Shown: in pieces, positions 24,126 through 34,807 of the stretch
Numbering within the stretch: position 1 is the first letter of the stretch
Layout: the number at the start of each line of letters is the position of its first letter
Source: Pseudopyrenochaeta lycopersici
Taxonomy: Eukaryota > Ascomycota > Dothideomycetes > Pleosporales > Pseudopyrenochaetaceae
DNA length: 64,000 nucleotides
Direction of reading: 5' to 3'
Assembly: GCA_003313425.1 (NCBI GenBank)
Contig: NHZP01000001.1
Span: 1,364,001-1,428,000, forward strand
The notes under the pieces: model-generated
Seen by the model: only the letters and a program-made list of their open reading frames with translations
Told to the model about the DNA's origin: nothing
Database searches by the model: none
Translations under genes and position numbers: made by a program

Positions 24126-26225
24126 TTACAACCTCGGCTTGCCACTCTCAACCCTCTGTTCATGCCCCCAAACACCGAGAGCAAGCTTCTCAATCCTCTT
24201 TTTCGCATGCTCCGCACCCTCACCCATGATAATCTCCTCGGTTCTAAAGTCAGGATTGAATGTCGTCAGATTAAGCGGGTTCTCCAAATGTGCCTTCTGC
24301 CATAAGGCATTGTATACATCGCCATCTGCTCTACCTAAGGCGCTGTCGAGTAGATAATCAGGTATCGACCACGCGTCCACGAGCCGCACGGCGTGAGGCC
24401 GAATTGCTTTGAGTAGAGTCTGAATCTTTGCTGTTAGGTCGCTGAGGAAGGAAGATTCGAGAACACCTGATACGATGAAGTCGGGCGATCTAGTGTCCAA
24501 GAGGCTATAAGCAAACAGGCGGAAGAGGTTTTTCATCACTGTCGCGGTTGAGTTGTCTACAGGAGGTGTCAAGTCACCACTGAAAACAGATCTGTAGAAA
24601 TTCTCAACGAGGATGGACTCGGAATGTGCAATTGCGAGGCCGTGCAAGTCGACCATTAGATCTGTCCAAGTCTGCTTTTGGACAACACGCTTCTCGTACG
24701 CCTTGTAAACAAGGAAAGAAACTCGATCTTTGAATGCGTTCACGATATCAGCTTCGTTGTTGTAGATGTCGAAGCGTGAAGAACTGCCATGCTTCAAATA
24801 GGTCTGGAACTGCGTGTCGATCGGTTCTGAATTCTTGCCGGCTACAGCTTCTGTCATGCGTTTGATCAGATATGCAGCAGTCTGTTGTGAAATCATCCAG
24901 CTATCACCCTCCACAGTAGGCGCATCGAGATTGTCCGTATTGATTGGAATCATGCCACTTCCGCCGCCGAAGCCGTGGCCACCCAAAGCTCTTCTACAGA
25001 CTTCGGTGCCGTCTGCGACTATGAGCGTACATGCTGCTTTCAAGCCGGAAGACGCTGCATGCAATTCGGCTAGTCGGGAAAGGTCGCCTTTCTGCTCGAT
25101 ATTTGCGCGTGTGTCCCAGTAGAGGTTGAACATTGCTTCGCCGGTATAATGCAGAGCATATGTCGTGGCAAGCAAAGGCAAGATTCTGATTTGAACTGTA
25201 GGGTAGTCCAACACCGACATCTCTGTGCCACCAAGATCCCGATCCGCAAATTGGCGTCGGATGGAGAGATAGCGGACTGCAATTGTACATGCCCGCGCCA
25301 AAGTCAACCTGCTATTCATGATGATGGATGCGCGGACATAGGTCATGCTTCCGTACACGATAGCCTGATTCTTCGGTGCTATGTATTTGCCGTCGATGCT
25401 GACGGCGGTGTACTTCGATAGTAAGGCAGAGTGAGGTACCCTGAAGTTCTTGAAGAGCATATATCCGTTGTCCATGCCAGCGTAGCCGACCTTAGTGCCA
25501 ATATCGCCAATCACGATACCATCGAGTGGCTTATTCGTTTTCATATGACGGATTTGCGCCACGAATTGATGCGGGCCGTACGACTTGAGCTTTCCATTTT
25601 CATCTGGTAACAGCAGTTGTGCAACGATGATAGCGTGGTTCGCTGTTCTTCCCAATGACCCGTTCCACCACTTCGATGCCGTTAGTGTTGGGCTGTGTAT
25701 TGTAAACTCCTTCGTGGTTGGATTGTAAGTAGCCAATGTCTCGATACCTCGAACGTTGCTTCCATGACCTAGCTCGGTCTGACCATAACAACCAATGATC
25801 TCCAAGCTCTCCACTCTCGGCCACCATTCCTTGAGCTGTTCCTCAGTGGCTTGCTCTCGGATCGAAGTCATGAACATAACGGTATGCAGTGCATAGGGAC
25901 CAACTTCCCCAACCAAATGCATTGCCATCTTGTAGTCATCTTGGTCCCAATTGTTCTCGAGTGAGAGACGGCGTAGCTCTTTTGATCTTGCTAGTGAAAG
26001 ATGGTACCGTTCCGGGCGCGCAAGATTGAGTTGGTTTTTCTTAGAGAAAATTGGACGACTCTCTAAAACTGGCAGAATTTTCTTTTGTCGGTCTAGGTGT
26101 CCTCCCCGATGCAGCAGGTGGTGCGCGAGTGCTTCGACATTGATGTCTGACTTGCTGCGCTCCTTTGATAGTATGCATGGTCCTTGTGGATCTGCTGGCT
26201 TGAGCTCATCTGAGAAGTCGGACAT
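24126..26225 (-). CDS. Acyl-CoA oxidase (peroxisomal beta-oxidation)
   Basis: Flavoenzyme catalysing the first step of peroxisomal beta-oxidation: acyl-CoA plus O2 gives trans-2-enoyl-CoA plus H2O2. Intronless, 699 aa, the normal length. Landmarks: CYGQTELGHGSNVRGIET and TASKWWNGSLGRTANHAI (FAD/acyl-CoA dehydrogenase middle domain), GDIGTKVGYAGMDNGYMLF, ARACTIAVRYLSIRRQF, and ALGGHGFGGGSGM with VEGDSWMISQQTA in the oxidase C-terminal half. The C-terminus is GKPRL; PRL resembles a degenerate PTS1 and would fit peroxisomal import, which is inference. The start ATG gives MSDFSDELKP; codons upstream of it do not begin with ATG. Confidence 0.94.
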   Translation of the reverse strand: MSDFSDELKPADPQGPCILSKERSKSDINVEALAHHLLHRGGHLDRQKKILPVLESRPIFSKKNQLNLARPERYHLSLARSKELRRLSLENNWDQDDYKMAMHLVGEVGPYALHTVMFMTSIREQATEEQLKEWWPRVESLEIIGCYGQTELGHGSNVRGIETLATYNPTTKEFTIHSPTLTASKWWNGSLGRTANHAIIVAQLLLPDENGKLKSYGPHQFVAQIRHMKTNKPLDGIVIGDIGTKVGYAGMDNGYMLFKNFRVPHSALLSKYTAVSIDGKYIAPKNQAIVYGSMTYVRASIIMNSRLTLARACTIAVRYLSIRRQFADRDLGGTEMSVLDYPTVQIRILPLLATTYALHYTGEAMFNLYWDTRANIEQKGDLSRLAELHAASSGLKAACTLIVADGTEVCRRALGGHGFGGGSGMIPINTDNLDAPTVEGDSWMISQQTAAYLIKRMTEAVAGKNSEPIDTQFQTYLKHGSSSRFDIYNNEADIVNAFKDRVSFLVYKAYEKRVVQKQTWTDLMVDLHGLAIAHSESILVENFYRSVFSGDLTPPVDNSTATVMKNLFRLFAYSLLDTRSPDFIVSGVLESSFLSDLTAKIQTLLKAIRPHAVRLVDAWSIPDYLLDSALGRADGDVYNALWQKAHLENPLNLTTFNPDFRTEEIIMGEGAEHAKKRIEKLALGVWGHEQRVESGKPRL

Positions 26226-27436
26226 TGTGAATGTCTGCACAAACTTGCTCTACTGTCTGAGATTCTACAACGGACACTCCTATATTAAATGTATGAGGGG
26301 GCATAGCGACCCTGATGGTCGGAGATCGTCTGTTGTATTAGTGAACTTGTTTGCCGAGGTTCAAGTTTAGTCTGGGTTTACCGGTACGACTCGCTACGGT
26401 AGTCGGCCAACGGGGTAGTCGAAATCGCTCGATATAGCTTTCGTTTCACTTCGAGGCGCGGCCCATCACACAGTGATATCTACTTCCGTAACATAGATAC
26501 ATGTCATCTGTTGCCTCTAAGCCTCGAAAGATTCCGTCGCTATTTCCGCTGCCTGGATGAACGACCTGATCAAGCCTACCAACGCCGATTCCTAGTGTGA
26601 CAGCTGAATCACACCGGCTTATATCACTAATAGAAGATTCGTTTAATATCTATTATTGTATTATTCACGACGCCATTGATTGATCGACGCTGTAGAGGAC
26701 TATCAACTACAGTCTAGCGCCGCTATATCGGAAATGCTATTGACTATAGTTATTAATGTAGGATATGAATTGTATAAATGGGATTGTTTTCCACACACGG
26801 CCATAGGGCATTGACACAGGCTCTCTTGACCTATCATGAAGCTTTGAGGGTTTAAGTAAACCTGAACATTGGGACCATAAACTGATTGATGTATCATCGT
26901 AGGTTGAATGTCTCCTAAGCGTGGCGAGACCCATCTGGCTTGCCAGCATGACTTTCCATACAATGCCAAAGCTGCGTGTCCCGGATTCCGAAATGACTGT
27001 AATGTATGTTCTGTATGCCAGACAGACTCTCTTATGGGCTATTGCAGTATCAATCGCGACAGGAACACCAAAGACAATTGTTTTATGCGTAGCCCTGAGT
27101 GATATCAAAGAGGGAAGTTGAATATCAATGTTCAGTGGCCACTAGCTGGTAGCATAAAAAGTTCCAATTAGCACTGGCGATCAGCCTTCAGAAGATTCTC
27201 GAGGTTTGCGATACGCAGGACACTCTGCGTTACTTGCGACGGATATGACCATCACTATACTGCTTTGGCGAGGATATCTCGAGATTGAGATGTTCCAAGT
27301 TGGAGATTCGGCTTTAAAGGATAGTGGAACACCCTCGAACGAAAGGGATTGGTGTGGGACGGTCAAGATATACTGGGTAGAGCCGCGAACCTTGTCCCTT
27401 TGCTCATGAAGATAGAGTCTTGAGAGCAGCAAACAA
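26226..27436. other. AT-rich intergenic region
   Basis: Promoter of the acyl-CoA oxidase gene and 3' flank of the mannosidase gene. It is AT-rich around 26640-26780. Several short open frames occur on both strands without recognisable motifs. Confidence 0.5.
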
Positions 27437-29233
27437 CTACCGATGCGGTATTCTGAATGGGTGCGCTTCCGTATTAAAGACAAAATTGTCTAGACTGATT
27501 TCGTCAGGGTCGCTGAAGATAAGGTAGAAGTACTTGAGTGTTTCGGCCAGCCAGAAGCTTTCCATACTGTCATACTTCTCCACCGGCGTTTTCATTACGT
27601 CCCCAATCGCAGCGTTGGCGAATTCCGTTCGAGTATGGGTGCTAATTGCCTGGAACATCTCCCATGCAATGTCCTGATACTTTGAATCGCCCGTGATTCG
27701 GTACATGTAGAATATCGACTCAATCGCTTCAGGCCTGAGAACGTAGCGCCCGTCACCAACCTCGCTGAATGGACTTGAGCCAGGTTGGGAGGTATAATCG
27801 CATGCTGACAACGTAGGACACGCAATCATCGAGAAGACTTCTGGCATGATCCCATTTGGTGCATTCTTGTATGTCCAGGCGCAGCCTTCCGAGATCTTAC
27901 GGCCAATATCGATATGGGTACTGTTTTCGAAGAGCCGCCCTCCAAGAGCAAACATGCCACCAGCAAAGCATACAAGGTGCTGGCCCTTGTCATCCCTCTG
28001 TCCATTTACGCTAGCGCCGGCGATCAAGATATCTGCCTTATCATGCACCATAGGACGGAACAATGTATGGGGTATCGCAGTCGACATTGCATACTCGTAC
28101 ATCCTCTGATGCTGTGCTGCTACTGGACCGATTCCATTAAGTAGTTGATGCATCTTCGGAAGATATTCGTATACTGAGTCTGCCATTGCACCGAGGCCGA
28201 AGAAACCATCAAAAGTTAAGTCTGGCTTTCGCATATTCACACTGATAGGCCACATGCCTGGAAGTTTGGTTAATCCTTGTTGCTTATCAAGCACATCTGC
28301 CACTCGTGAGATGGCATCGAAATAACGCATGTCACCAGTGAGTTGCGATAGGCGAGTGAACTCCACACTGGCAGAGGCCGCCTCAGCGATCAGCACTGAT
28401 TCTGCTGGTAATTGTTCCTCCCCATTCACAGCTTTTTGGGGGCTCCATCTCGAAACCGGCATCCTGTTTGGTGTGTCGAATGAGGCATATGCCATGTCTG
28501 CCACCTCGATAGCCTTGTTTAGGAGTCGCGCATCGTGACAACCGGATACATCATAAGCACCTATGAAGCCTCCAAGGTATCGTATGATTGTTTCAAAGAC
28601 ATTGATCTCGCCATCGATCTTCGGCCCGAAATCGATTTCGACAGCAGCATCAACGGCTTCTGCAAATTCCTGCTTCATCTCCATGATCCAGAGTGTGTCT
28701 AAGCTGTCGATCAGGGTAGCTCCCCAACTTCCAAAAGTGTCTTTAGCTCCACCAGAAATAGGAGCAAGCTCGTCTTTTCTCCAGGCTCGATCTTTGTAGG
28801 ATTTCCAACATCGCTTGAAAACTTCTCGAACGGCCTCTTTGCGGGAGGCGATTTTATTCTTAGCCTCTGTCGGCGTTGTCCCAAAAGTCTGTTGAACAGA
28901 AGGCCTTGATGACGGGTTGCCAAATGGTAATTGAGAGTACTGTTCGATAGAATGGTGTGTCGGAATGGTTCTCCAGTTGAATCGGCCTTGGGTGTTTGGG
29001 TTTAGCGCTGGAGTTGGCGGCGCCGTGGGACAGGCATGAGAGCCTCGAATAGGGCCAGTGGAGGCTGTTGTCGATGGAGCGGAATATTTATGACCATTCA
29101 TGGGAAAGATCGGGCTTCTAGATGGCGCGAAACGAGCAGAAAGTGGAGCTATTGTTGCAAGAAAGACGAAGGCCACGATAAGAAAAATAGGCCATCTATA
29201 TCTTCTGAGGAACATGACTTGCTTCTCGAACAT
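27437..29233 (-). CDS. GH47 class I alpha-1,2-mannosidase (ER/Golgi)
   Basis: Calcium-dependent mannosidase that trims Man9GlcNAc2-type N-glycans. Intronless, 598 aa. Type II membrane topology: short cytoplasmic end with RRYR, a single hydrophobic segment (about residues 13-30, WPIFLIVAFVFLATIA), then a Pro/Ser/Thr-rich stem. The catalytic (alpha/alpha)7 barrel shows GGAKDTFGSWGATLIDSLDT, GDMRYFDA, ESVLIAEAASASVEF, RPEAIESIFYMYRITGD, ESFWLAETLKYFYLIFSD and the terminal FNTEAHPF, whose Thr binds the Ca2+ in this family. All key blocks are present, so activity is likely. The start at 29233 is the first ATG of the frame; MFLRRYRWP seven residues later is an alternative. Confidence 0.94.
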   Translation of the reverse strand: MFEKQVMFLRRYRWPIFLIVAFVFLATIAPLSARFAPSRSPIFPMNGHKYSAPSTTASTGPIRGSHACPTAPPTPALNPNTQGRFNWRTIPTHHSIEQYSQLPFGNPSSRPSVQQTFGTTPTEAKNKIASRKEAVREVFKRCWKSYKDRAWRKDELAPISGGAKDTFGSWGATLIDSLDTLWIMEMKQEFAEAVDAAVEIDFGPKIDGEINVFETIIRYLGGFIGAYDVSGCHDARLLNKAIEVADMAYASFDTPNRMPVSRWSPQKAVNGEEQLPAESVLIAEAASASVEFTRLSQLTGDMRYFDAISRVADVLDKQQGLTKLPGMWPISVNMRKPDLTFDGFFGLGAMADSVYEYLPKMHQLLNGIGPVAAQHQRMYEYAMSTAIPHTLFRPMVHDKADILIAGASVNGQRDDKGQHLVCFAGGMFALGGRLFENSTHIDIGRKISEGCAWTYKNAPNGIMPEVFSMIACPTLSACDYTSQPGSSPFSEVGDGRYVLRPEAIESIFYMYRITGDSKYQDIAWEMFQAISTHTRTEFANAAIGDVMKTPVEKYDSMESFWLAETLKYFYLIFSDPDEISLDNFVFNTEAHPFRIPHR

Positions 29234-29715
29234 CAAAGTGTGATTTCAATTGCAAGATTCTGCCGAGAGGCACGATGAGTAAAAAGTGTGTTGAGTCGCG
29301 CCGCGCATGACAACAGCCTATTTTAACAGAGCGCGTACAGTATTTCTATTGTACCTTATGCACGTATGTACCTCAGCATCAATCCGTGCCGCAATCTATG
29401 GGTCCCGGTTAATAGCACTACATTATTGGTCCGATTTACTATTGTCACAACGTACCCTGTGTATTGGCCCCGTTTTAATCTCGATAAAGCTTGCAAGTCC
29501 CAAAGCAGCAAGTCCCTGGGCCTGCGCTAGCAACCTCGAAACCAACAAACGCACTTTTTGCATACGATTGCACTGTGCCGCAAATGTGGCACTCCGCCTT
29601 GTCTTCGCCCGATATGCCCCTTATGCACAGGTTGGTCCTCTATTTTGAAGGGTGGCATCGCCGCGCGACCGTTTACGCCATCATAGTGCACGCTTAATGG
29701 TGGACCCCAACAGAT
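29234..29715. other. Divergent promoter region
   Basis: Spacer between the mannosidase gene and the divergent secreted/TM protein gene. No further gene is seen. Confidence 0.6.
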
Positions 29716-30732
29716 ATGGAACTCTACTTTTCTGTCATCTTGGCTTTTGTTCTCCTCCCACTGCAAACGTGGTGCCAAACTGTACAGGATGATTGGACTG
29801 CACCCGCAGCTCCTGACGGATCTACCCCGTTGCAGAGTGGCTCCAAATTCACTCTGCTCTGGAAGTCAGGTCTCCAAAATTCTTTCAAAGCCTACTGCCC
29901 TTCTTGCGATACCAAGAAACTCGATCTCTGGGTCACCAACTTCAACGGAACCAGGTACACTTCCAAGATTGGTCGTGAGTAAAGCCCATAGCCTTCTCGA
30001 AATGCAGAGAAGACTGACTTTGCGCCTAGGCGGTATCGACCTCACCACAACCTCATCTTACGAGTGGAACGTAAACATAGCTTCTAATCAGTTCTCGGAA
30101 AAGGATTTCTGGGTTTTCCGCTTTACTTTCTTCGACTCTGCGGATCCATATACAGAGCAGATCTCATCACCCGGATTCAAAATCAGTGGCCTTGTGAAAG
30201 CGTCTAGCACAGCCGCAATACAGTCAATTAGTGCGTTCCCAAGCTACTAAAACCAAGTGTCTTTAATTTAAATGCGTTCATAGGTGCCACATCGGCCGTA
30301 CCATCATCCTCGAGCATCGCCACCACTTCCACCAGTGTCGCATCTTCGAGTTTCAGCACACCACAGTCTACAGAACAAATATCTACTCCAACACCGTCAC
30401 CAAAGAGCAAAACTTGGATTTCCGGCGTTGTCGTAGGGCCCCTTGCCGGGATAGCCTTAGGTGCTGCGTTTATGTGGTTTTGCCTACGCAAACGAAAGAA
30501 TAAGAAGGCGCAGCAAAACAAAGGAAATATAGGACACAATCAAGGTGGGTTTTATCAACACTACCCACCTGGTCAAGGTCCAAAGGAGAGTTACTCTCAA
30601 ACAGTGACGAGTGATTTTCAGCCATGGCAACACCAAACAGGGAACCATGGCCAGCAGTACATAGCAGAGGCTCCAGACAGTACGAGTCCTAAACAACCCG
30701 CAGAGTTGTGGCAGGGAAACTATAGTTCATAG
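29716..30732 (+). CDS. Secreted one-TM Ser/Thr-rich surface protein (Kre9/Knh-like ectodomain)
   Basis: Three exons, with introns at 29975-30029 and 30231-30283, give 302 aa. A signal peptide (residues 1-20, MELYFSVILAFVLLPLQTWC) precedes an ectodomain of about 130 residues with the pattern FTLLWKSG ... YEWNV ... FWVFRFTF ... SPGFKI. This resembles the beta-sandwich N-terminal module of Kre9/Knh1 cell-wall proteins; the resemblance is by eye only. A Ser/Thr-rich stalk follows (SSSSIATTSTSVASSSFST), likely O-mannosylated. Then come one TM helix (about 205-228, VVVGPLAGIALGAAFMWFCL), a basic stop-transfer RKRKNKK, and a Gln/Tyr-rich cytoplasmic tail. The architecture fits a wall-associated sensor or anchor protein. 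Specific function unknown. Confidence 0.82.
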
Positions 30733-32790
30733 TCATAGTTGTAATGGGAGCGAGGAGGAATGCCACGATGTGCTCCTGCGATACAGGATGTATATGCTGT
30801 TGATGGCCGATATGCACAAAAAACTGTATGTAACGGTGAATCTGGTGAAGAACATGGAGAAGCAGGCTTGCTATAGCCTAGCTGTAAGAGAAACTGGCAG
30901 AGGTACTTCTCACTTCTCTTATGTTATTTACTGTATTAATGGACAATCTTTCTGTTCATGCACACATGAAGGTAGAAAACTAAGATCTAGTTCTGCTAGG
31001 AAATCCAGTTACACAAACTTCAGTGCATCCGTGGCTCTACTTCCATCAAGCGTTATCCACATTATACGATTTAGTCTTGATCCGCAAATGTTCTTGAATG
31101 AACTATCGTGCGGACTTGCACTGTGTATATTTGTTGGTATACTAGAGAAGAATTGCCGCCTTGTTGTCTGCCGTTGCACAGAGTGACTCATGCCAGGGGG
31201 ACAGGCCAGGCAGTTTGAGCCCCATGAAGTCAGTGATGTCCTTTGTTTTCTTAGTTTCTTAGTAATCATAGTCTGGATGGGAGGGTACTGGTGAGAATAC
31301 ATCACATGATGACAAGAATGTTCGCAAATTCATTATAACAACGTTCCATGTACATGTTATAATAAAACAACAATTGTCATTGATATAAATTCTTTTCAGA
31401 AACTTTCCAGCCTCCTCTTGTCACCTCTGCTACTGCTCAAGATCTCAGGAGACGCAGTGGAAATTGTGCGTTGGCGGATCAGTGCACTTCATATCCCCCC
31501 TCCTTCCGCAACATCGACCCCACACTCAAGAAGATCAAATACCTCCACCACCCATGGCGGGCGGCGCAGATTCCCTATCGGGATCTTCCGGACTTGACCG
31601 CGACGTGCGCATAATGGGGCTGGAGCTGAAGCTTGGAGGTCCTTAATGAATTTCTCTTGAGCGCTGATGAGCAGTCATGGCAGGTAGGAGAGATCCACTA
31701 TATCTCTAGATCCTTTTTCAAACTATGGCGCCTCGTGCTGCCGCCAACACAGTCTTCAACGCAGCCTCCCAAGACATCCCACCACGGAAACTTGAAGTGC
31801 TCCACCCTAACCTATGCACAACCGGATGAGCTTGGTAAACAGCTCGTCCGAATTCCAAGGTCGAAGAAGAATTTATTTTTTCCTCTGCTGTGCAGAGTTT
31901 CGCTATATTGCCGTCTAACGAGCTCCGTGCTGGCGCCCATGCTTTCCGCACGTGATGACTACAAAGTGGTCTAGATTTCTTTTGAATATACGTCAACTGT
32001 TACTTCTGCTTGGGGCAAAAGAGTTAAATTATGCGTCCATGTACACAACTGCTGGGATCGACAGATGGGATAGTGCAGGCCGGAGGAGTACGGTATTCGA
32101 CAGAGATACACTTGGCAAAAGCGAGGCGCCAATTAAAAACTAGCAAGAAACAACTTCCAAGGGATTGTATGCCTTGCCCCATTGTCTCCTAGGAAGACTT
32201 GGTAGTAGTTCCACCGTCAGGGGAAAGACACTTCCGGGCTTAGTCAGCAATCATTCCACAAACGTTCTGAACCTATCCCACAGTATCTTGACTTTTAAGA
32301 GCGGAGGCCTGGGTACATTATCCTTCAAAATCAATATCATCAGATTTGCGGATGAACTTCCAATGCTCGGAATACCAGTGTAAGCCAAGACTCTCTGAGA
32401 ATATAAACATTCATCACGTTACTTTACTTGAGATCAGAGTAAGTGCACAGAAATGTCTGAAGATGATGCATTCTGCTATAATTGGTAGATCATGCAGGAA
32501 CAATGATGCAGCGAAAGCAGTGATCTGCTATACAAGCCGGAAAATTCAACATTAGAACACCACCCAACCGTATATGAACGCCATGCTTTTTGTGCACAAA
32601 TAATTGTAAATGGAGCCAAACGCAATGAAGGTTTAGTCAGATAAACAAAAATGACCGCCCATGTTATGTCTAATATGACGCCTTTTGTCTAGCGCCGTAG
32701 CGATGTGGTAACGATAAGGGTATGTACGCGGTCGGAAGAACCGAAGATTGGAACGAGATATATACAATAGAAATGCGGGAGTTGACGGAT
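30733..32790. other. Convergent intergenic region with probable coding relics
   Basis: About 2 kb between converging genes, AT-rich at 31310-31400. At 31430-31690 a plus-strand frame reads like protein but is interrupted by in-frame stops (listed separately). Nothing intact is recognised. Confidence 0.5.
31430..31690 (+). pseudogene. Possible decayed exon, unknown family
   Basis: A plus-strand frame gives plausible protein (SYPPSFRNIDPTLKKIKYLH, then RAAQIPYRDLPDLT), followed by a TAA and a TGA. The same frame continues SLEVLNEFLLSADEQSW and ends at a donor-like GTAGGAG. Two stops within a coding-like frame, each one C-to-T change from a sense codon, suggest a decayed gene fragment. I do not recognise the family. 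Confidence 0.3.
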
Positions 32791-34807
32791 CTACCAGGTT
32801 TCCTTGTGGTATATTAGTATTATAGTAGGCTGAAGTTTGAGGTTGAGCACTTACAGCAATGTACTGGCCATCCTCCTTCTTCTTCGCCCAAAACTCCTCA
32901 GCCTGAGCCCTGCTAATGTTGCCCTTTGACATGGCGACATCGATGAGAGACTCTTCTACACCTTCGCCCATGCCCTTACTAGAGCCACAAACGAAGATGC
33001 GGCCATCGAGGGCGTTGATGACAAACCAAACAATGTCGGCCTGAACTCGCACCTCGTCTTGGACGTATTTCACCTCATTGGAATCGCCGGCCTTGACCTT
33101 GCGGCTTTGCACAACTTTCTTGATCTCACGCTCATGGTCTCCTAGTTCACCAGAGTATAATTCGTCGAGCATGGAATCGCGGACACCCTGGATCAGCCAG
33201 ATCTTGTTCGCGCAATTGGCGTTCTTGAGCCTGTTCAAGATGAATCCGCGGAAAGGGGCCATGCCGACGCCGGCACCGATGAGTACCATAGGGCCCTCAC
33301 CACCGAATTGTTTGGAAAGGGGGTTGGACATCAGTCCACGGAACATGGGGATGCGAAGATCGAGAATGCTGCGAGGATCGATGCCTTCATTCTCGGCGGT
33401 AATGAAGGCTTGGGCCATGCGCTCCATGAAGCCACTACCGACACCTGTTCGCGTTGCGCCATCTGCGTGCCAGTCGGGCGTCTCGTGGATTGTGACAGCC
33501 ATCTCGATGAGGCGGCGGTTTCCGGGAAGGCCGGGGCGTGCCGACGAAATGTGGGGGTCGTTGGAAAGCGAGTAGAAGCGTGGCATGAGTTGGGTGAGGA
33601 CGGAGAGTAGGGCTGGTAGCGGTGGCTTGGACGACGGGAAGGCACTCAGGATCTGGGCAATGGTGAAATGGGAGGTAGTTCGGAGATCGCAGAAGGCGGC
33701 TTGCCCTTGGGCTGAGCAGAGGTAGGTGAGAATCTTCTTCTCGTTTGGTGCATCAGCATACTCGGCCATGACGCGAAGCAGGTTCTTTGTTGGCGGGTGG
33801 GATTGGATGTCTGCACACCAGGTCAGCAGCTCGCGGCGGGTGGTGAGGAGCTCGCGTGCTTGGTCCTCTCCCCAAATGGTGGGCCATCGTCCGGTTCCCG
33901 TCTTCAGAGTGGCGGGCTTGTCGCGGACGAACTTGGGGATGCAGAGGATGTCGAAGAGCTCATCGACCATGGCCTGTGAGTTGGGTGGGCAGATGCCAAT
34001 GGCACCGCCGACTTTGAAGTCAACGCCTCCCTCATTGGGGTAGTCGGTGACGTCGATGTCGAAATGGATAGTTCTCTTCTCGGCTCCCGGCTTGGTCAAT
34101 TCGCGGGCGTGGTACAGCGGTGCAGAGTAGACCTCGTATGGTGGGTGTGGCTGCACGTACTTGGGCGGCATCTTGTGCACCTCGGAGACGTGCTGGACGT
34201 CTTTGGAAGCCAGGGGCTCAAAGGACATGTTCACTGCGGGCAGCGGGGTTGTGTCTGTGAGCTCGCTGTCGAGGGCCAGTGGGCCCAATCGCAGGTTGAG
34301 GCTTCGAAAGGCAGCATTGTCGGGGATGACGACAGGCACAAAGGCAGCCGAGGCGGTGTCGGGGGCCAATGTCTTGAGCAGACAGCACCCGCCGCCGCAG
34401 CATTGGCTGATGAGCTTTGTGGCCGTCTCGCCCTCTCCCAATATGCGCCTGATGTCGGTGGGGCTGTCGGAGATCAGAGTGGTGGAGGCGCGCCTCGGTC
34501 GCGCCTGGCCGGGGATAGTGACGGCAGCAGCAGGCAGGTCTTGCAGCTTGTCAATCATCTCGTCGACAGCCTGGTCGGGCTCGGTGGCGGGCGTCATGGG
34601 GGCTTCAGAGTCGTCGCTGCTGTTGGTGCTCCATAGTATCGAGTCGCCCGACGACTTGGGCGAAATTTGATCCGGCAGCGACTGCGAGGGTGTTGGCCGG
34701 AGCGTGAGCTGGGGGATCTCGCGCGGTTCGGAGGGAATCGGGTCGTGCGGATGCGAGGTCGAGGTGGTGGGTATCGAGTTCTCCATGGTTCGCGTTGTGG
34801 CGGCCAT
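32791..34807 (-). CDS. Cytochrome P450 reductase-like FAD/NADPH oxidoreductase lacking the FMN domain
   Basis: Two exons, 654 aa. The terminal intron 32803-32854 is recognised because splicing restores the canonical diflavin-reductase end ...DGQYIAETW. Residues about 1-230 are Ser/Pro-rich and disordered, with a Cys cluster (ISQCCGGGCCLL). The rest is the connecting/FAD/NADPH module of the CPR / sulfite reductase family: VGGAIGICPPN, FAD motif PRFYSLSND (R-x-Y-S), a glycine-rich FAD/NADPH segment (GSGFMERM) and NADPH motifs IGAGVGMAPFRGF, IFVCGSSKGMG. No flavodoxin-like FMN domain is visible, so electrons would have to go to a separate flavodoxin or directly to an acceptor. The start is the first ATG of the frame (MAATTRTMENS); MENSIP is possible. 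Physiological partner unknown. Confidence 0.82.

Noticed and set aside
26640..27130. AT-rich block considered as a transposon relic
   Set aside because: No terminal inverted repeat, target duplication or transposase motif found by eye.
21724..29233. Adjacent flavoenzyme, acyl-CoA oxidase and mannosidase considered as a biosynthetic cluster
   Set aside because: No backbone synthase, regulator or transporter nearby, and the activities do not form a pathway.
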